NCBI GenBank assembly: GCA_949825065.1
Contig: OX463864.1
Location: forward strand, 12,098,153 to 12,162,152
Direction: 5' to 3'
DNA length: 64,000 bases
Origin: Odontocerum albicorne
Lineage: Eukaryota; Arthropoda; Insecta; Trichoptera; Odontoceridae
Shown here: positions 31,385-42,510 of the stretch, piece after piece
How the letters are laid out: each line of letters opens with the position of its first letter
Numbering within the stretch: position 1 is the stretch's first letter
The notes under the pieces: model-generated
What the model was told of the DNA's origin: nothing
What the model saw: the letters and a program-made list of their open reading frames with translations, nothing else
The model's database searches: none
Program-made: the position numbers and the translations under genes

Positions 31385-31610
31385 TAACAGCGCCTGAGTG
31401 AATCGTGTATTACGCTTTCTTTGTATACAGTACAACCCTATGGTATTATTGCCATCTCCTACAACCAATAATATACATGTTTATAAGGTCTTAAGTGAAA
31501 ACCAGACTAATAACGTTTTTAATGGGTTCCAGCGGGAATCGCACCCGCAACCTCCGTGTCTGAATATGAACTAACTAGATCAAGGAAGTTGTTAAATAAT
31601 ATGTTAAAGA
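31385..31610 (-). mobile_element. SINE1 copy
   Basis: Plus-strand order: TTTGTATACAGTACAACC, GGTATTATTGCCATC, AAGGTCTTAAGTGAAAACC, GGGAATCGCACCCGCAACC (box B complement), TAACTAGATCAAGGA (box A complement). Confidence 0.85.
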
Positions 31611-31621
31611 CGCCATCAGTA

Positions 31622-31720
31622 AAAACCTCTTTTTAAAAATCTGGGTTCCAACGGGACCAATCCTCCAGCCCCAGGAGTGGAAGACAAAGGTCTTACCACC
31701 TAGGCCATGAACATATCATG
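31622..31720 (-). mobile_element. SINE1 head and body fragment
   Basis: TTTAAAAATCTGGGTTCC, GGAGTGGAAGACAAAGGTC, TTACCACCTAGGCCATG is the complement of a SINE1 head. Confidence 0.75.
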
Positions 31721-32454
31721 AATCTACAAAAATAAGAGACTTATATCGTAGAAAAATATGTAACATATGTTCCCAGATGTACATATGGTAATATATATTG
31801 GAAATGTTTCAACTTTTAAAGTGATATACGAGACAACGACAACACTAAAAGGTATGACACATATCGATACATCTAAATCTACAGATGTTTTTGAAGAAAA
31901 TATCCTCGTATTTAAAACAATTGAATGTTAGTTAACAATTTAATGTTAGTATTTGTGCTAAAAGCCTATAGAAATATAATATTACGTAACTGAGATGAAT
32001 AAGTTTTTTCTTAACAAAACGATATAAAAGATCAAATTTTAATTTACTGAAAAAATAATCTGAAAGTCTTCATAAGCTGGTTATCGTATGATTTCTTTAT
32101 GAAATTAAATTTCGTAGTATGTGAAATCCTATTAAAATTGGGGTACATCTAGGAATATACTAGGAATATAAGTTTGGAAGGATTGCCTGGGTAAAAGAAA
32201 GAATGTACGTGAGTAAGGAAATACGAGAGAAAAAGGAAATGAAATGACATTTTTTTTCAAAAATGGATTAACGAAGTAATTTATCATTAAATAAATTATA
32301 AAATCATCAAACAATATACGAGTAGAATTGGTTGTGCTTACGTCAGTATGAAACATTAATTGTTGTCATAGATCTGGTTTAATAGTTATTATTATAATAA
32401 TGTCACAGTTAAAACATTTTCATTTTTAAAATATTATTTGACAGATTTTGCTTA
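31721..32454. other. Intergenic, nothing identified
   Basis: AT-rich, no element recognised. Confidence 0.4.
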
Positions 32455-33010
32455 TTTATATGATTCTTCTTCTCCCTGGCTCCATCCCAACTGACTATCT
32501 GCGAAGACTGTTGGGGTCAGCTCTCTTCATCCTCAGGTTGTATGCTCTTCTGTCCTGGATTACGTCTCCCAGGCCGTGCCTCTGCATAAGGCTATCTTTT
32601 TGCACCACCCATGATTTTTTTGGTATTCATCTGGTTGTTATTCGAGAAAGATCCATGGAGATTGCGTGGTTCACAATGTGATCGGGTGCTCTGCGTCCAA
32701 CGTGCCCATACCATCTCAATCGCCTCTCCTCCATCTTACTGTTGATGTCTGTAACACCTAGGCTTCCACAAATACGTGAGCTTTTTAATTTGTTTCTTAC
32801 GGACACACCAGCTGACCATCTTAGCATGCGCATTTCAGCAGTTTCTAGTTGCCTGGAGTAAGAGTTATACATCGTCCAGGATTCGGAACCATAGAGGAGT
32901 GCGGGTCTGACAATCGTTTGGTATACTTTTCCTTTTAACTTTACTGGCATTTTCGGATCACATAGAACTCCCGTCATTGATCTAAACTTATCGATATGAT
33001 TATAACACAT
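32455..33010 (-). mobile_element. LINE-G reverse transcriptase C-terminal fragment, copy 2
   Basis: Minus strand: MPVKLKGKVYQTIVRPALLY, GSESWTMYNSYSRQLETAEM, RMLRWSAGVSVRNKLKSSRI, EERRLRWYGHVGRRAPDHIV. Then frame breaks and an AYNLRMKRADPN-like end. About 75 percent identical in protein to copy 1 at 16395-16930. Confidence 0.9.
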
Positions 33011-34439
33011 AAAATAATAATAGCAATTAATGTGTTTATTTAGAAGAGATGATTTTACTATTTAACAGTAAAGTATACTATTAAAACGAAAAAGCAGTTT
33101 ATAACGAATGACAATGCTTAATTCTTCGATCGTTTGTATTGTTAACACTTAATTATATGATTCACATATAACTGTCACTTTCTTTTTTACTGTTGCTTTG
33201 TAAATATGATAAGTTAATTCAGTTGTTAATAGTTTATACAAAAAAATGTTAGTAATATGTATGCTATGAGTTTCGTTTCATTCATATTGTTTATTATTAA
33301 AGATATCCAATTTCATTCGGGAAACTGATTTAAATAATAATTTAATTAAACATAATCTTAAAACAAAAGTGTCTTATGAATACAATTTTTTTATTTAAAG
33401 GATAACAGACTTATTCATTTGTTTCAAAATTATAACATGGCTACAAAACAAGATGCAGATGTTAAAAGGAAGACAAGTTTGCGTTAATCACAAGCGATAC
33501 TGTAGAGTAACAGAAACACGACGACAACGTGAAGCAGCGTAAAGACAAGCACAGCGTCCTGTTGAAAAAAGTGTACTTTCGTCAATTGGATTGAAGGTTT
33601 TTGCTTGACATAAAAATACTTTAAATTCATGTGCATAGTATTTTTAAAAAATGTATACTGCAGAAAAATAAATGGATTAAGTGGACTTTATTTAGAATAC
33701 AGATAAAGTTTAATAATATGAATTAGCTATTAATTTTGTCAAAAAAATCCACGTATTCAAAACTTACCATTTTTTGTATTTTAATACGTAAGAAAACAAT
33801 TATTGAAAGCTATCTGTCAATCATTATTATAGGCTACATATGCATTTATATAAATGGTATTTTTATAAATACTTCCTTCTTTTTCTATCCCATTGTGATT
33901 AGTTTAGATACGAACTTATCAATTGTCAATTGTTTTCAATAAAATATATAAAAACAATTTTCAAAATACGCATTACTCAAAAATGTTTATAATGAAAGTA
34001 CACCACAAAAACAAACATGGGGTCATACTTCAATTAATAATATTAAAAAAATACATCCACGTATAAAAGTGGAGAACTAAGAAGGAAGCTTTGCGTTGCA
34101 TATTTGTCCGTATCTCATAGAGATATACATTTCGCCATATATGTATCTTTTAATTTGTAATTTTAAAATTGATTCGATAAACTGTTTATACTTATTGATG
34201 TGAGATAACATTTTAATGTTAACAAACTTTTCGTTATTCTGAATTGACAACGCTAAACGGTGGCCTCTTGAACTCCATTTGTAATTTAGTCAAACTCTAA
34301 TACGAGTAAGCCTTTAGTTTTTTAAAAGCTTGGTATTTAAAATTTGAAAATACTATCCTATATGCAGGTTTCCATTTAAGGTTTATATTAGATATAACTT
34401 TTCAGGGTACGTTTTCAAACTTCTCAAACATAATTTCGT
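33011..34439. other. 1.4 kb AT-rich stretch, no element recognised
   Basis: 33470-33570 can be read RCRVTETRRQREAA-like across stops, which I cannot assign. Everything else lacks coding or repeat signal by eye. Confidence 0.35.
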
Positions 34440-34620
34440 ATCATGCTCGCGGTGTACACAGTGCAATTTGGACTTATTCTTGTGGCAATTCCTTCCTATC
34501 AACCCCAATTATTTTTAATAGCTTGTAGTAAGAAAAAAACTAATCTAGATCTTATTTTTTTTGGTTGTATCAGAAATCGAGTCCGAAACAAGCATCTTAT
34601 AAATTAAATTACAGATAAGT
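34440..34620 (-). mobile_element. SINE1 copy, strongly degraded
   Basis: GTGTACACAGTGCAATTTGG, GTGGCAATTCCTTCC, TCAACCCCAAT and GAAATCGAGTCCGAAACAAG are complements of SINE1 tail, body and head landmarks. Confidence 0.5.
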
Positions 34621-34674
34621 TGGATGATAGGCTTTGCCATCAAGTCCTTGGTCATAGATGAATATGTATTCTAT

Positions 34675-34735
34675 TTCGTTAAACCTCCACGACGTTAATG
34701 CCTTAACTATAAACAATATATATTCTATTTTATTA
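34675..34735. repeat. PAL right flank without arms
   Basis: AAACCTCCACGACGTTAATG then CCTTAACTATAAACAATA; an uninterrupted TTAA site useful for comparison with 2215. A second such flank is at 42645-42685. Confidence 0.7.
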
Positions 34736-34934
34736 TATGAAGACACACTAAATGTTTATATAATATGTCTCAAAATACACATTTCGCTAAGTGTTATTTG
34801 GACGTGAATACGCATCAAGAATACAAACCAAACTTTAACTATTCTGAAATAATTCATTAATAAATATAGGTTTATAGATTGCAATCTAATTTGTGCATAT
34901 GAATCCTTAAATTAAACATATACTATATTTATTT

Positions 34935-35560
34935 GTTAAACTACGGAAAAGATAATACGTTTGAAAGAGAAGCTATCAAACGGTCTGGGATCATCTCACA
35001 ATATCTTCCCAATCGATGTACACCCCCATTAATAGAGAGCGAGTTCGGCTACGAGGACATCAGATAGTATTGATTATTCATTACGCCGCTTTGTACGGAC
35101 TTGGATTTAACATTTTTTTCCGAATTTATCCATAAAATACGCATTTGAAATCCGATTTTTAGCATTTTAGGTTTAAGGTATGTTCGATATTTAAAATAAA
35201 CCTAAGATACACGTTTCGTTAGTTGGTTCCTTTTTACATATCTATATGTTAAACTACGGAAAAGATAATACATTTGAAAGAGAAGCTATCAAACGGTCTG
35301 GGATCATCTCACAATATCTTCCCAATCGATGTACACCCCCATTAATAGAGAGCGAGTTCGGCTATGAGGACGTCAGATGGTATTGAGGATTCATTACGCC
35401 GCTTTGTACGGACTTGGATTAAACAATTTTTTTACGAATTTATCCATAAAATATCCATTTTAAATCTGATTTTTAGCATTTTAGGTTTGACGCATGTTCG
35501 ATATTTAAAATAAACCTAAGATACACGTTTCGTTAATTGGTTCCTTTTTACATATCCAAT
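34935..35560. repeat. 313-bp tandem duplication containing REP-G
   Basis: GTTAAACTACGGAAAAGATA starts at 34935 and 35248. Both copies contain the REP-G core (GAAGCTATCAAACGGTCTGG, AGAGCGAGTTCGGCTA) and end near TTGGTTCCTTTTTACATATC. Few differences, so the duplication is fairly young, while its REP-G core is old. Confidence 0.9.
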
Positions 35561-35574
35561 AATCTTTGTGGGAT

Positions 35575-35835
35575 AATTATATGCATGGCAATGAAACATG
35601 GTCTTGGTAAAAAACTATATGAACTGTGTTGAAATACGTGCACTGAGAAGACTACACGTTACGTGATAAAGAATTAATGTAAAAATGATATTAAGTAAAG
35701 TCAAAAATAGAAGGAGCTGTATAGTAAGCTGAATAAATATGAAGAGGGCAAAATAAAAGTAAAGTGATCGAAAAGTCTAGCGCTCTATCCTCTCTGCCTG
35801 TCCCATCATGAAAACTGTGTGATGGTATGTGTGTA
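35575..35835 (+). mobile_element. LINE-A fragment, degraded
   Basis: GAAATACGTGCACTGAGAAG near 35630 and a tail (CTCTCTGCCTGTCCCATCAT, GTGTGATGGTATGTGTG) at 35780-35835, with the middle deleted. Confidence 0.75.
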
Positions 35836-36607
35836 TGTGAATAGATTAAATATTTGAACAATCGAAATTTCACTAAATACATTAAATAAAAATGAAACTA
35901 TGTATATTTTCCATCCTGCAGATTAAAACAATCTCGGTAAACTAATCGAGTGATATGCACACCGGCAAATACATCTATGAACGATGAAACGAGAAAAAAA
36001 CTTGATTTTGGACTATTCTGACCTTGAAGAATTGGGGATACACGATTTATAAGCCGTGCCACTGTGTTTGTGTGTGTTGGTGTGTTAGTGAGTGTGTTAA
36101 ATGCTGGTGTTGGTCCTTCGTACTGGCATATTACCATGTCAACACATATATACACCTGTTAGCTTGCAAATCTGCTATTCAGGGGCAAAAAAAGACAAAT
36201 CCCTTTATTATTTTTTTTCTTGACACCATTAATAATTTAATTAGTTTTTAATGAAAGTTGAACCGTACAGTACAATGAAATAAATAAATAATATTTTTAT
36301 TCATAGCAATATATCGTCGTTGTTCTGCGAAAAGCATTTAAGTTAAAATATTGAGTTTTGAGATAAACGCAAATTAAGTTTCGGAAGGCGATGTAAAATC
36401 AACATATATGACTTTTTTATCTTTTCATAACAGCGAAACCATATAACTTTTGGGCATAAATGTTTTTTTCCATGTGTAGACATTTTTATTTTAAGTAAAA
36501 TGGCACCAAAAAGTCATTTTAAGCAAAAAATTATTTAAGCAAAACAACGACGTTATTATGTAAATATATTCAATTATTATTAAAGCAATAAAAAAAATTT
36601 ATTTGAG
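35836..36607. other. Intergenic; GT-rich tract
   Basis: GT-rich at about 36060-36110. No gene is seen. Confidence 0.4.
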
Positions 36608-36735
36608 AAGAGAGAAGCTATCAAACAGTCTGGGCTCATCTCATAACATTCTCTCAATTGACATATACTACCACCAATAGGAGGGCGAGTCCAGCCGCGA
36701 GGACGCCAGAAGTTGTTTTTTTTCAGCCCATACTC
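36608..36735 (-). mobile_element. REP-G fragment
   Basis: GAGAAGCTATCAAACAGTCTG, CCAATAGGAGGGCGAGTCC, GACGCCAGAAG; diverged, without a tail. Confidence 0.7.
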
Positions 36736-36924
36736 GCGTAAATTATAATACAAAAACTTGTATTAAATAAGCAGATGGTAGATTTATAAACTCAATACAT
36801 ATGTACAAACAATGTCAGAAACATTAACGCACACACTCATGCATGCATAACCCCAGATTAACTGCCAGTGTAAAGAGAGAAAATAAAATAAGAGTCCTAA
36901 TTTTGAAAAAAAAACAGATCGCAG

Positions 36925-37290
36925 AACCGCTGTAGCTTAGTTTGTAAGACCCGGTAACTTAAATAAATAAATAAATAATAGGTTTATTGATAGCAACATA
37001 GTATGTACAGATTATATTTAAATAACACTTCTAAAACACATAAATTGCAGATAATACATTAAATACAGAAGCTATCAAAAGGTCTGGGCTCATCTAATAG
37101 CATCCCCTCGGCCAAGATACACCCCACCAATATAGGGCGAACCCAGCCACGGGGACACCAGATGTTTTTCAGCCCACACCCAACTTGGGGGTTACGGGTA
37201 TGACTCCTGCTAGTATTCAATGTTTTAAAAAGGGTTCCAGTCTGGTTTTCATTTAAAACCTCTAGCTATAACATATTTCTGGTTTTCTTT
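36925..37290 (+). mobile_element. SINE1 interrupted by REP-G
   Basis: Head GCTGTAGCTTAGTTTGTAAG at 36930, then after the insertion GGGGGTTACGGGTATGACTC (box B), AAAAAGGGTTCCAGTCTGG and ATATTTCTGGTT. Confidence 0.85.
36961..37181 (-). mobile_element. REP-G, 221 bp, complete insertion with AACTT duplication
   Basis: AACTT at 36956-36960 and 37182-37186. On the minus strand it runs from GGGTGTGGGCTGAAAAACAT to an AATAAACCTATTATTTATTT tail. The same 5' boundary is seen at 47510-47728, so this is a defined unit and not random truncation. Confidence 0.9.
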
Positions 37291-37559
37291 TTTTTTTGGA
37301 AAACATAGCATTTTTTTTTATCTGCGAGTACATGCAAAAACGTACTGCATTCAATGACTGAGAAATATATTTTTTTATATCTTTCTCCTACTCAGCACTT
37401 CTCAAATTATGATATATTTTATGTTTTTTTTTTGTTTTTAAGCTTAAACTATTCGAGTACTTCGATTAAGTAAAGGTCTGCCTTTTTTCGTATGAGGTCT
37501 TTCTTGTATAATTTACGATGCAGAGTATTTTTTTTTGTTTTAAATTATAAGTTAAATCA

Positions 37560-37960
37560 CAATACTTAAAAGTGTGTTGGTTCCCGTCTTAAAGTATGGA
37601 AGTGATGCTTGGACTTGGCAGAAAAAGGATAAAAGTAAAATTAATTATATGGAGATGCTTGTACTAAGATTTTCTTGGAGTATCAATGCATGAAATAAGG
37701 TGGAATGGCTACACCAGAAATGAATTCATTGATAAAATGGATGTTTTAAGTAAGATCTGAAAAAGAGGGTGTTAAGATGGTATGGAAATTTAAAAAAAGA
37801 TAAATTACTTAATTATGACTAAGCGAGCATACAAGTCAAAAGTCGTAGAATAGGTAGACATAATAAAACGTGACTGGATCAAGCGGATTAGATTTTGAAA
37901 GAAGTTATAGTGTAATGGCTATATTTCAAATGAATTTATTGAGTCACGCTTATGGGCTAC
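37560..37960 (+). mobile_element. LINE-A2 fragment
   Basis: Starts VLVPVLKYGSDAWTWQKKDK (the YGSExW motif), then NYMEMLVLRFSW, EFIDKMDVL and later degenerate sequence. Confidence 0.8.
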
Positions 37961-38109
37961 TTTTCAACAATCAAAAAACATATTTAGGATATATTATATT
38001 ACGAAACGACGATCTTTAAGTAAATTTATAATTACATTTGAAATAATCTTTATTTTTTTATAGTTTTACAACATTTGCTCTGTATCAAATATAGCATAAA
38101 TAACAATAC

Positions 38110-38450
38110 GTAATATTGTGTTTTTACCACTCATGGTGTATCGAAATAAAGGTTGGACTCGACAGAAGAATGATATAAGAAAGATTAATGCTGTGGAGAT
38201 GCGTGCACTTAGAATGTCAGAAAGAAGGTGTAATGAAGACATCAGAAATGAATTCATGGATGTTGTAAGTAACAAGAAAAAACGAACGTTTGACGACAGA
38301 ATCAAACTGGAAATATGGATCCAAGGAATGGCGAAAACGTTTAGACTAAGTGAGTATTCAAGTCAGAAATGCAATGTGTGCGTGAAAGAGTTAGACCAAG
38401 TAAAACGTGTCTGGACCAAGTGCACCAAATATTGAAAGAATGTAAAATAA
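38110..38450 (+). mobile_element. LINE-A2 fragment
   Basis: Open for 105 codons: GWTRQKNDIRKINAVEMRAL, RMSERRCNEDIRNEFMDV, DDRIKLEIWIQGMAKTFRLS. Ends before the 3' tail. Confidence 0.8.
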
Positions 38451-38480
38451 CAAGTATGAATAAAAGAAAAAGAAAATTTT

Positions 38481-38685
38481 GTAATTTATTTTTATCAAAC
38501 ACTGTTTATTCCACTTTTTTGTGACGGTATAACCCTACCGGTTTCAAGGCTTTCACTTCATCTTCAGGGGAGCGCAAACAAGTCTTGTTTGCGCTCTCCT
38601 GAAGATGAGGTGAAAGCCTTGAAACCGGTAGGGTTATACCGTCACAAAAAAGTGGAATAAACAGTGTTTGATAAAAATGTATTAC
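38481..38685. mobile_element. PAL foldback, near-perfect 205-base palindrome
   Basis: Centre at 38583. Arms of 102 bases with about five mismatches. Inner end GCGCAAACAAG / CTTGTTTGCGC leaves a one-base loop. Arms contain ACCCTACCGGTTTCAAGG. Followed by the constant flank AAACCTCCACAACGTTAATG. Confidence 0.95.
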
Positions 38686-38814
38686 AATGTCTTTAAACCT
38701 CCACAACGTTAATGCCTTAACTATAAACAACATAGAAAAATAAAATGTATGAATGTGAATGAAGCGAAATCTTTTTCTTTGCCTGCCTCCCAAGTGACAT
38801 GTAATTTTGTAAGT

Positions 38815-39060
38815 ATGTTTGAAGAGTGTAAATATGATTTAGTCATGTGGATTAATGGAATGGCGAAAGATTGACTAAGTGAGTATACACGTCAAAATGC
38901 AAGGTAGAAGAATTAGATCAAAGAAAACGTAGCTGGATCAAGTGGACCATTTTTTATAAAAGAGGTAAAATGAGAAGTATGAATAATAAAAGCATGACGA
39001 GATGTATGAATGGAAGGAGCCGAATGTTGTGAGTTTGTTTAGATTTTTTTTGGAGAGCTG
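38815..39060 (+). mobile_element. LINE-A2 3' fragment
   Basis: VMWINGMAKD-like, then EELDQRKRSWIKWTI-like and a degraded end near 39060. Confidence 0.65.
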
Positions 39061-39609
39061 TTCTCTCCACTTGCCTCACAATGGACACTGCATAATAATA
39101 TGTAAGTTTCAATTTTTTTTTTTTAAATTAATATTGGGCATGGTTTGTTTTGGATCTATTGTTCTCACAAAGTTGTATATTCATACAAACGTATAACTCT
39201 GTTAGATCAATTTAGTAGGCGCAACATTCAATACGCTAAAAAATGCAATTAAATCTGACAAAACGCTCACACTTCATAAAAAAGTTTTTATTGTCTTGAC
39301 ACGTTCGGCAAAAAAATATTTATATTTCAAAAAAAATCTCTACTAATTGCCTGTTTATCTTCGATTAGCCTTTTTTTTAACGGAAACTAGGCTTGGAAAT
39401 AGAATTTATTACGTATTGAAAAATGCACTTGCCAATTTGTGAAGTTGGCAAATTTTTATTTTAAAGCATATTACGTTGATCGTTGTTGAATAACTAGCGT
39501 TTAAATACCATACACTTGAGACGTACAGATGTGATTCTGAAATTATATTTGTGGATTTGCTTTTTTTTGCCATAGTTTCTGTTTTTTCTTCTTATTCTAT
39601 TATACATGT
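39061..39609. other. Intergenic, nothing identified
   Basis: AT-rich; no repeat match. Confidence 0.4.
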
Positions 39610-39815
39610 GCAAGGGTGTGGGCTGAAAAACATCTAGTGTCCTCGCAGCTGGGCTCGCCCCATATTTTGGTGGGGTGTATCTTAGCCGAGGCGGTGTTAG
39701 CTTAGCTTCTCTCTTAAATATATTTTCTGACATTTATATGCTTTTGAAGTGTATTTAAATATATTATGTACATACTATGTTGCTATCAATAAACCTATAT
39801 TTATTTATTTTTATG
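39610..39815 (+). mobile_element. REP-G copy, plus strand
   Basis: GGGTGTGGGCTGAAAAACAT, GGTGGGGTGTATCTTAGCCG, ACTATGTTGCTATCAATAAA, CCTATATTTATTTATTT. Confidence 0.9.
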
Positions 39816-40189
39816 CGAAAAGGAAAATATTAAGTGGACCGAAAAGTAAATTCGTATTCTGAAAATAATTTCGTACTTTTAAGTCAAATTTAAATGCAAC
39901 GACCATCGACTCCCGAAAGTATCTAAAAAAATTAAAAAGGTCCTTTTCTATTTTTTATCCACTTGTACGGATTTCTCCTCTTACGTAAAGATGGAAAAGT
40001 TTCTAGTAAAAGACTTCGTCTGGTAAAAATACTCGCAGACACCGAGGACGTATACCAGTGTTGTTAGCTTTTCACCTCTGGTAATATTTCAAACGTGTTG
40101 ATTACTACAGCTGAGTTTTTTTTTCTCCCGGCCACGCGTTACAATATGTCCGAATCGCTAATTCGGATAAGTCCTTTTAAGGCAATTAC
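39816..40189. other. Intergenic, nothing identified
   Basis: No element recognised. Confidence 0.4.
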
Positions 40190-40310
40190 ACAAAGAAGTC
40201 AAATAAATAAATGAGACTAAGAAATGCTCTTGAAATGCGTGTACAGCAAAACCTCGACATAACGCACTAATTCAGGTTAGGATGTGTCCGTTAAAGCCGA
40301 AGGTCCATTA

Positions 40311-40856
40311 TATAGGGTGGCCCATGAAAAGATGAAGTATGTACATCACTGTACTGCGCACACTGCCATCGTCGCCCTGGCAGTGTGCGCAGTAACTCCA
40401 TCCTGTTGGAACCATACCTTCTGATTATCTTCGACCGCTGGGCGTAAAATTGTTTCAAGCATGGTCCTACACAGGGCCCTGTTGATTATTTCTGGCTGAT
40501 CTTCTTCATTTTCAAAGAAATAGGGGCCGATAACTCTTTCAGCCATAATACCGCACCAAACAGTGTATTTTTGTGGATGCAATTGATGCTGATGTAATTC
40601 CTTAGGATTCTCAGAACCCCAAAATCTGCAGTTTTGTTTGTTGATGTACCCGTTTAAATGGAAATGGCCCTCATCACTCATTATCAAGTTGTTCAAAAAG
40701 TTGTTGTTATCTCTGGCTAGGTGTTGAAATCGAATGACGTACTACAGACGCTGCTGAAAATCTTGGGGTAGTAAAGCTCTATAACCTGTAAAAAGAATGA
40801 TTGAAAATTAACAAATTATGACATTTCAAACCCTTCAGTCTTTCAATGGCCACCCT
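40311..40856 (-). mobile_element. mariner-like element with partial transposase, internally deleted
   Basis: Ends TAGGGTGGCCCATGAAAAG and, inverted, CAGGGTGGCCATTGAAAG. Minus-strand ORF (40346-40696) begins near SDEGHFHLNGYINKQNCRFW (first catalytic D), includes HPQKYTVWCGIMAERVIGPY and WFQQDGVTAHTARATM (second catalytic D). It then stops, so the third catalytic region is deleted. The N-terminal helix-turn-helix is also missing. Confidence 0.9.
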
Positions 40857-40924
40857 GTGGGTTTTTCTAATGCGCATGTTAAAAAATTTACAAATTGGTT
40901 AGTTTACCTGTTTTTACTTATATA

Positions 40925-41366
40925 GATAGATAAGTTTATGTAATTAAAAAGATAGATACGTTTATGTAATTAAAAAGATAGATACGTTCATGTAATTAAA
41001 AAGATAAATACGTTTATATTATTAAAAAGATAGATACGCTTATGTAATTAAAAAGATACATACGTTTATGTAATTAAAAAGATAGGTACGTTTATGTAAT
41101 TAAAAAGATAGATACGTTTATGTAATTAAAAAGATAGATACGCTTATGTAATTAAAAAGATAGATACGTTTATGTAATTAAAAAGATAGGTACGTTTATG
41201 TAAATAAAAAGATAGATACGTTTATGTAATTAAAAAGATAGATACGTTTATGTAATTAAAAAGATAGATACGTTTATGTAATTAAAAAGATAGATACGTT
41301 TATGTAATTAAAAAGATAGATACGTTTATGTAATTAATAAGATAGATACGTTTATGTAATTAAAAA
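40925..41366 (+). repeat. 26-bp tandem repeat, 17 exact-length copies
   Basis: GATAGATACGTTTATGTAAT plus TAAAAA, from 40925 in exact 26-base steps to 41366. Only scattered substitutions (GGTACG, ACGCTT, AAGTTT) and no length change. Confidence 0.97.
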
Positions 41367-41849
41367 TACGTATGTATGAAAAGTTAAATTTCATGGAAAA
41401 CTTTTCTATATGTATATATTACAGCGATCTAAATCAAAATAAATTAACATTTTTCTCAAAAACACGCTTGAATAATATTTAACTAAACAAATAAACAATG
41501 TTCTTAAAAACAAAACTAAATTTAAATTATATAAAAAAAAATTTTTTTTCAATTTATTCATTAGGTGATTATATATCTAGACACTCCCGTTATGACGTGA
41601 CGTTAATGTTAAATTAACAGGGTGTTAATTTCCACATATGACATACGGACCGGATATTTTGTCCGTTAAATCGAGGTTCACAAAATTGAGGGTTTCCTGT
41701 ACTGGAAAAAGAATACGTGGGGTCACAATGTATTACAGAATACGAATAATGAAGTGGTGAATTTGAACGTAACGCTGATGTGTTAAGTTAGATGAAAAAG
41801 AGTTTTCTGATATGGTTTGGACATGTGGTTGCTTGAACTGTCCCGCGAT

Positions 41850-42090
41850 TCTATGTAGAAGCACTAAGTTTATATGTACCTAATAAATATAGGGGTGCAA
41901 GGAATCACCCTCTGTTCTACATATCAACTTACAGAAGGAATATCATGGCTAAACACTCAGTCATCCGTGGTATAGAGATATTGAACCAACTGAATGACAC
42001 TGTGGATATATTCTCGGTACCGTCTAGCAGTATGAGAAGAATCCTGGCTGATATTCTACCTAACGAATAAGCTAACGCTAGAAGCAGACC
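41850..42090 (+). mobile_element. LINE-F C-terminal fragment nested in LINE-A
   Basis: 41909-42070: PLFYISTYRRNIMAKHSVIR, GIEILNQLNDTVDIFSVPSS, SMRRILADILPNE, stop. The F..P..R......S...R....N.L....D.F pattern is the terminal motif of several insect LINE ORF2 proteins. Stops lie upstream (LELSRDSM then stop). Confidence 0.75.
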
Positions 42091-42321
42091 CTCTTTGTGT
42101 AGCAGGAGAAATCATTGAATACGAAGATCAAGAAATGTGTGCTTGGATCAATTAAATGATATTTTATTGTAAAAGGAAGAAATGTTAAAAGTCAGATAAA
42201 TCGTGGGAGCTAAATTAGAAGATGTATGGATGTAGAAGAGACGAAGGTTTGTGCGGCTTGATAGGAAAGTATGTCGTTCTATCATTTCTACCTATTCCGA
42301 CAAGGATATAGCGTGATGGTG

Positions 42322-42510
42322 CAGTACCTGGCGGTAAGTAACACACATCAGTAAGTCATTCATTCATACACGTGTTCCGTCACGATTTGTCAGACTTTCT
42401 ACCTAAAAGCTCTTTTTAGATACCGGACTGTTAGCGCATCGTGCGACAGAGACGACGCTCTACAAAGCCGAAGTTAGCCGATTATGACCGTCAGTCTATC
42501 GTATGTATCT
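42322..42510. mobile_element. TA-MITE copy 3, right end lost, interior inverted relative to copy 1
   Basis: CAGTACCTGGCGGTAAG starts it directly after the LINE-A tail. It contains TTCATACACGTGTTCCGTC and GTTAGCGCATCGTGCGACAG, which occur as complements in copy 1, then the right arm CGCTCTACAAAGCCGAAG in normal orientation. It fades near 42510. Confidence 0.8.

Larger units (their letters stand above)
40244..41699. mobile_element. pogo/Tigger-like DNA element, TA duplication, non-autonomous
   Basis: TA at 40242-40243 and 41700-41701. Left end CAGCAAAACCTCGACATAAC; the right end inverted reads CAGGAAACCCTCAATTTTG, with CCTCGATTTAACGGAC further in. The CAGnnAAACCTCGAnATAACG pattern is typical of pogo/Tigger termini. 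Contents: a mariner remnant (40311-40856), a 26-bp array (40925-41366) and AT-rich sequence; no pogo transposase. Confidence 0.85.
40190..42321 (+). mobile_element. LINE-A copy carrying nested insertions
   Basis: 40215-40243 (ATGCTCTTGAAATGCGTGTA) and 41700 onward (ACTGGAAAAAGAATACGTGG) join into the usual LINE-A sequence once the pogo-like element is removed. The 3' tail at 42160-42321 ends GCGTGATGGT. LINE-F lies at about 41832-42090. Confidence 0.85.

Noticed and set aside
40925..41366. CRISPR array
   Set aside because: Direct 26-bp repeats without spacers in a eukaryotic transposon; no cas genes.
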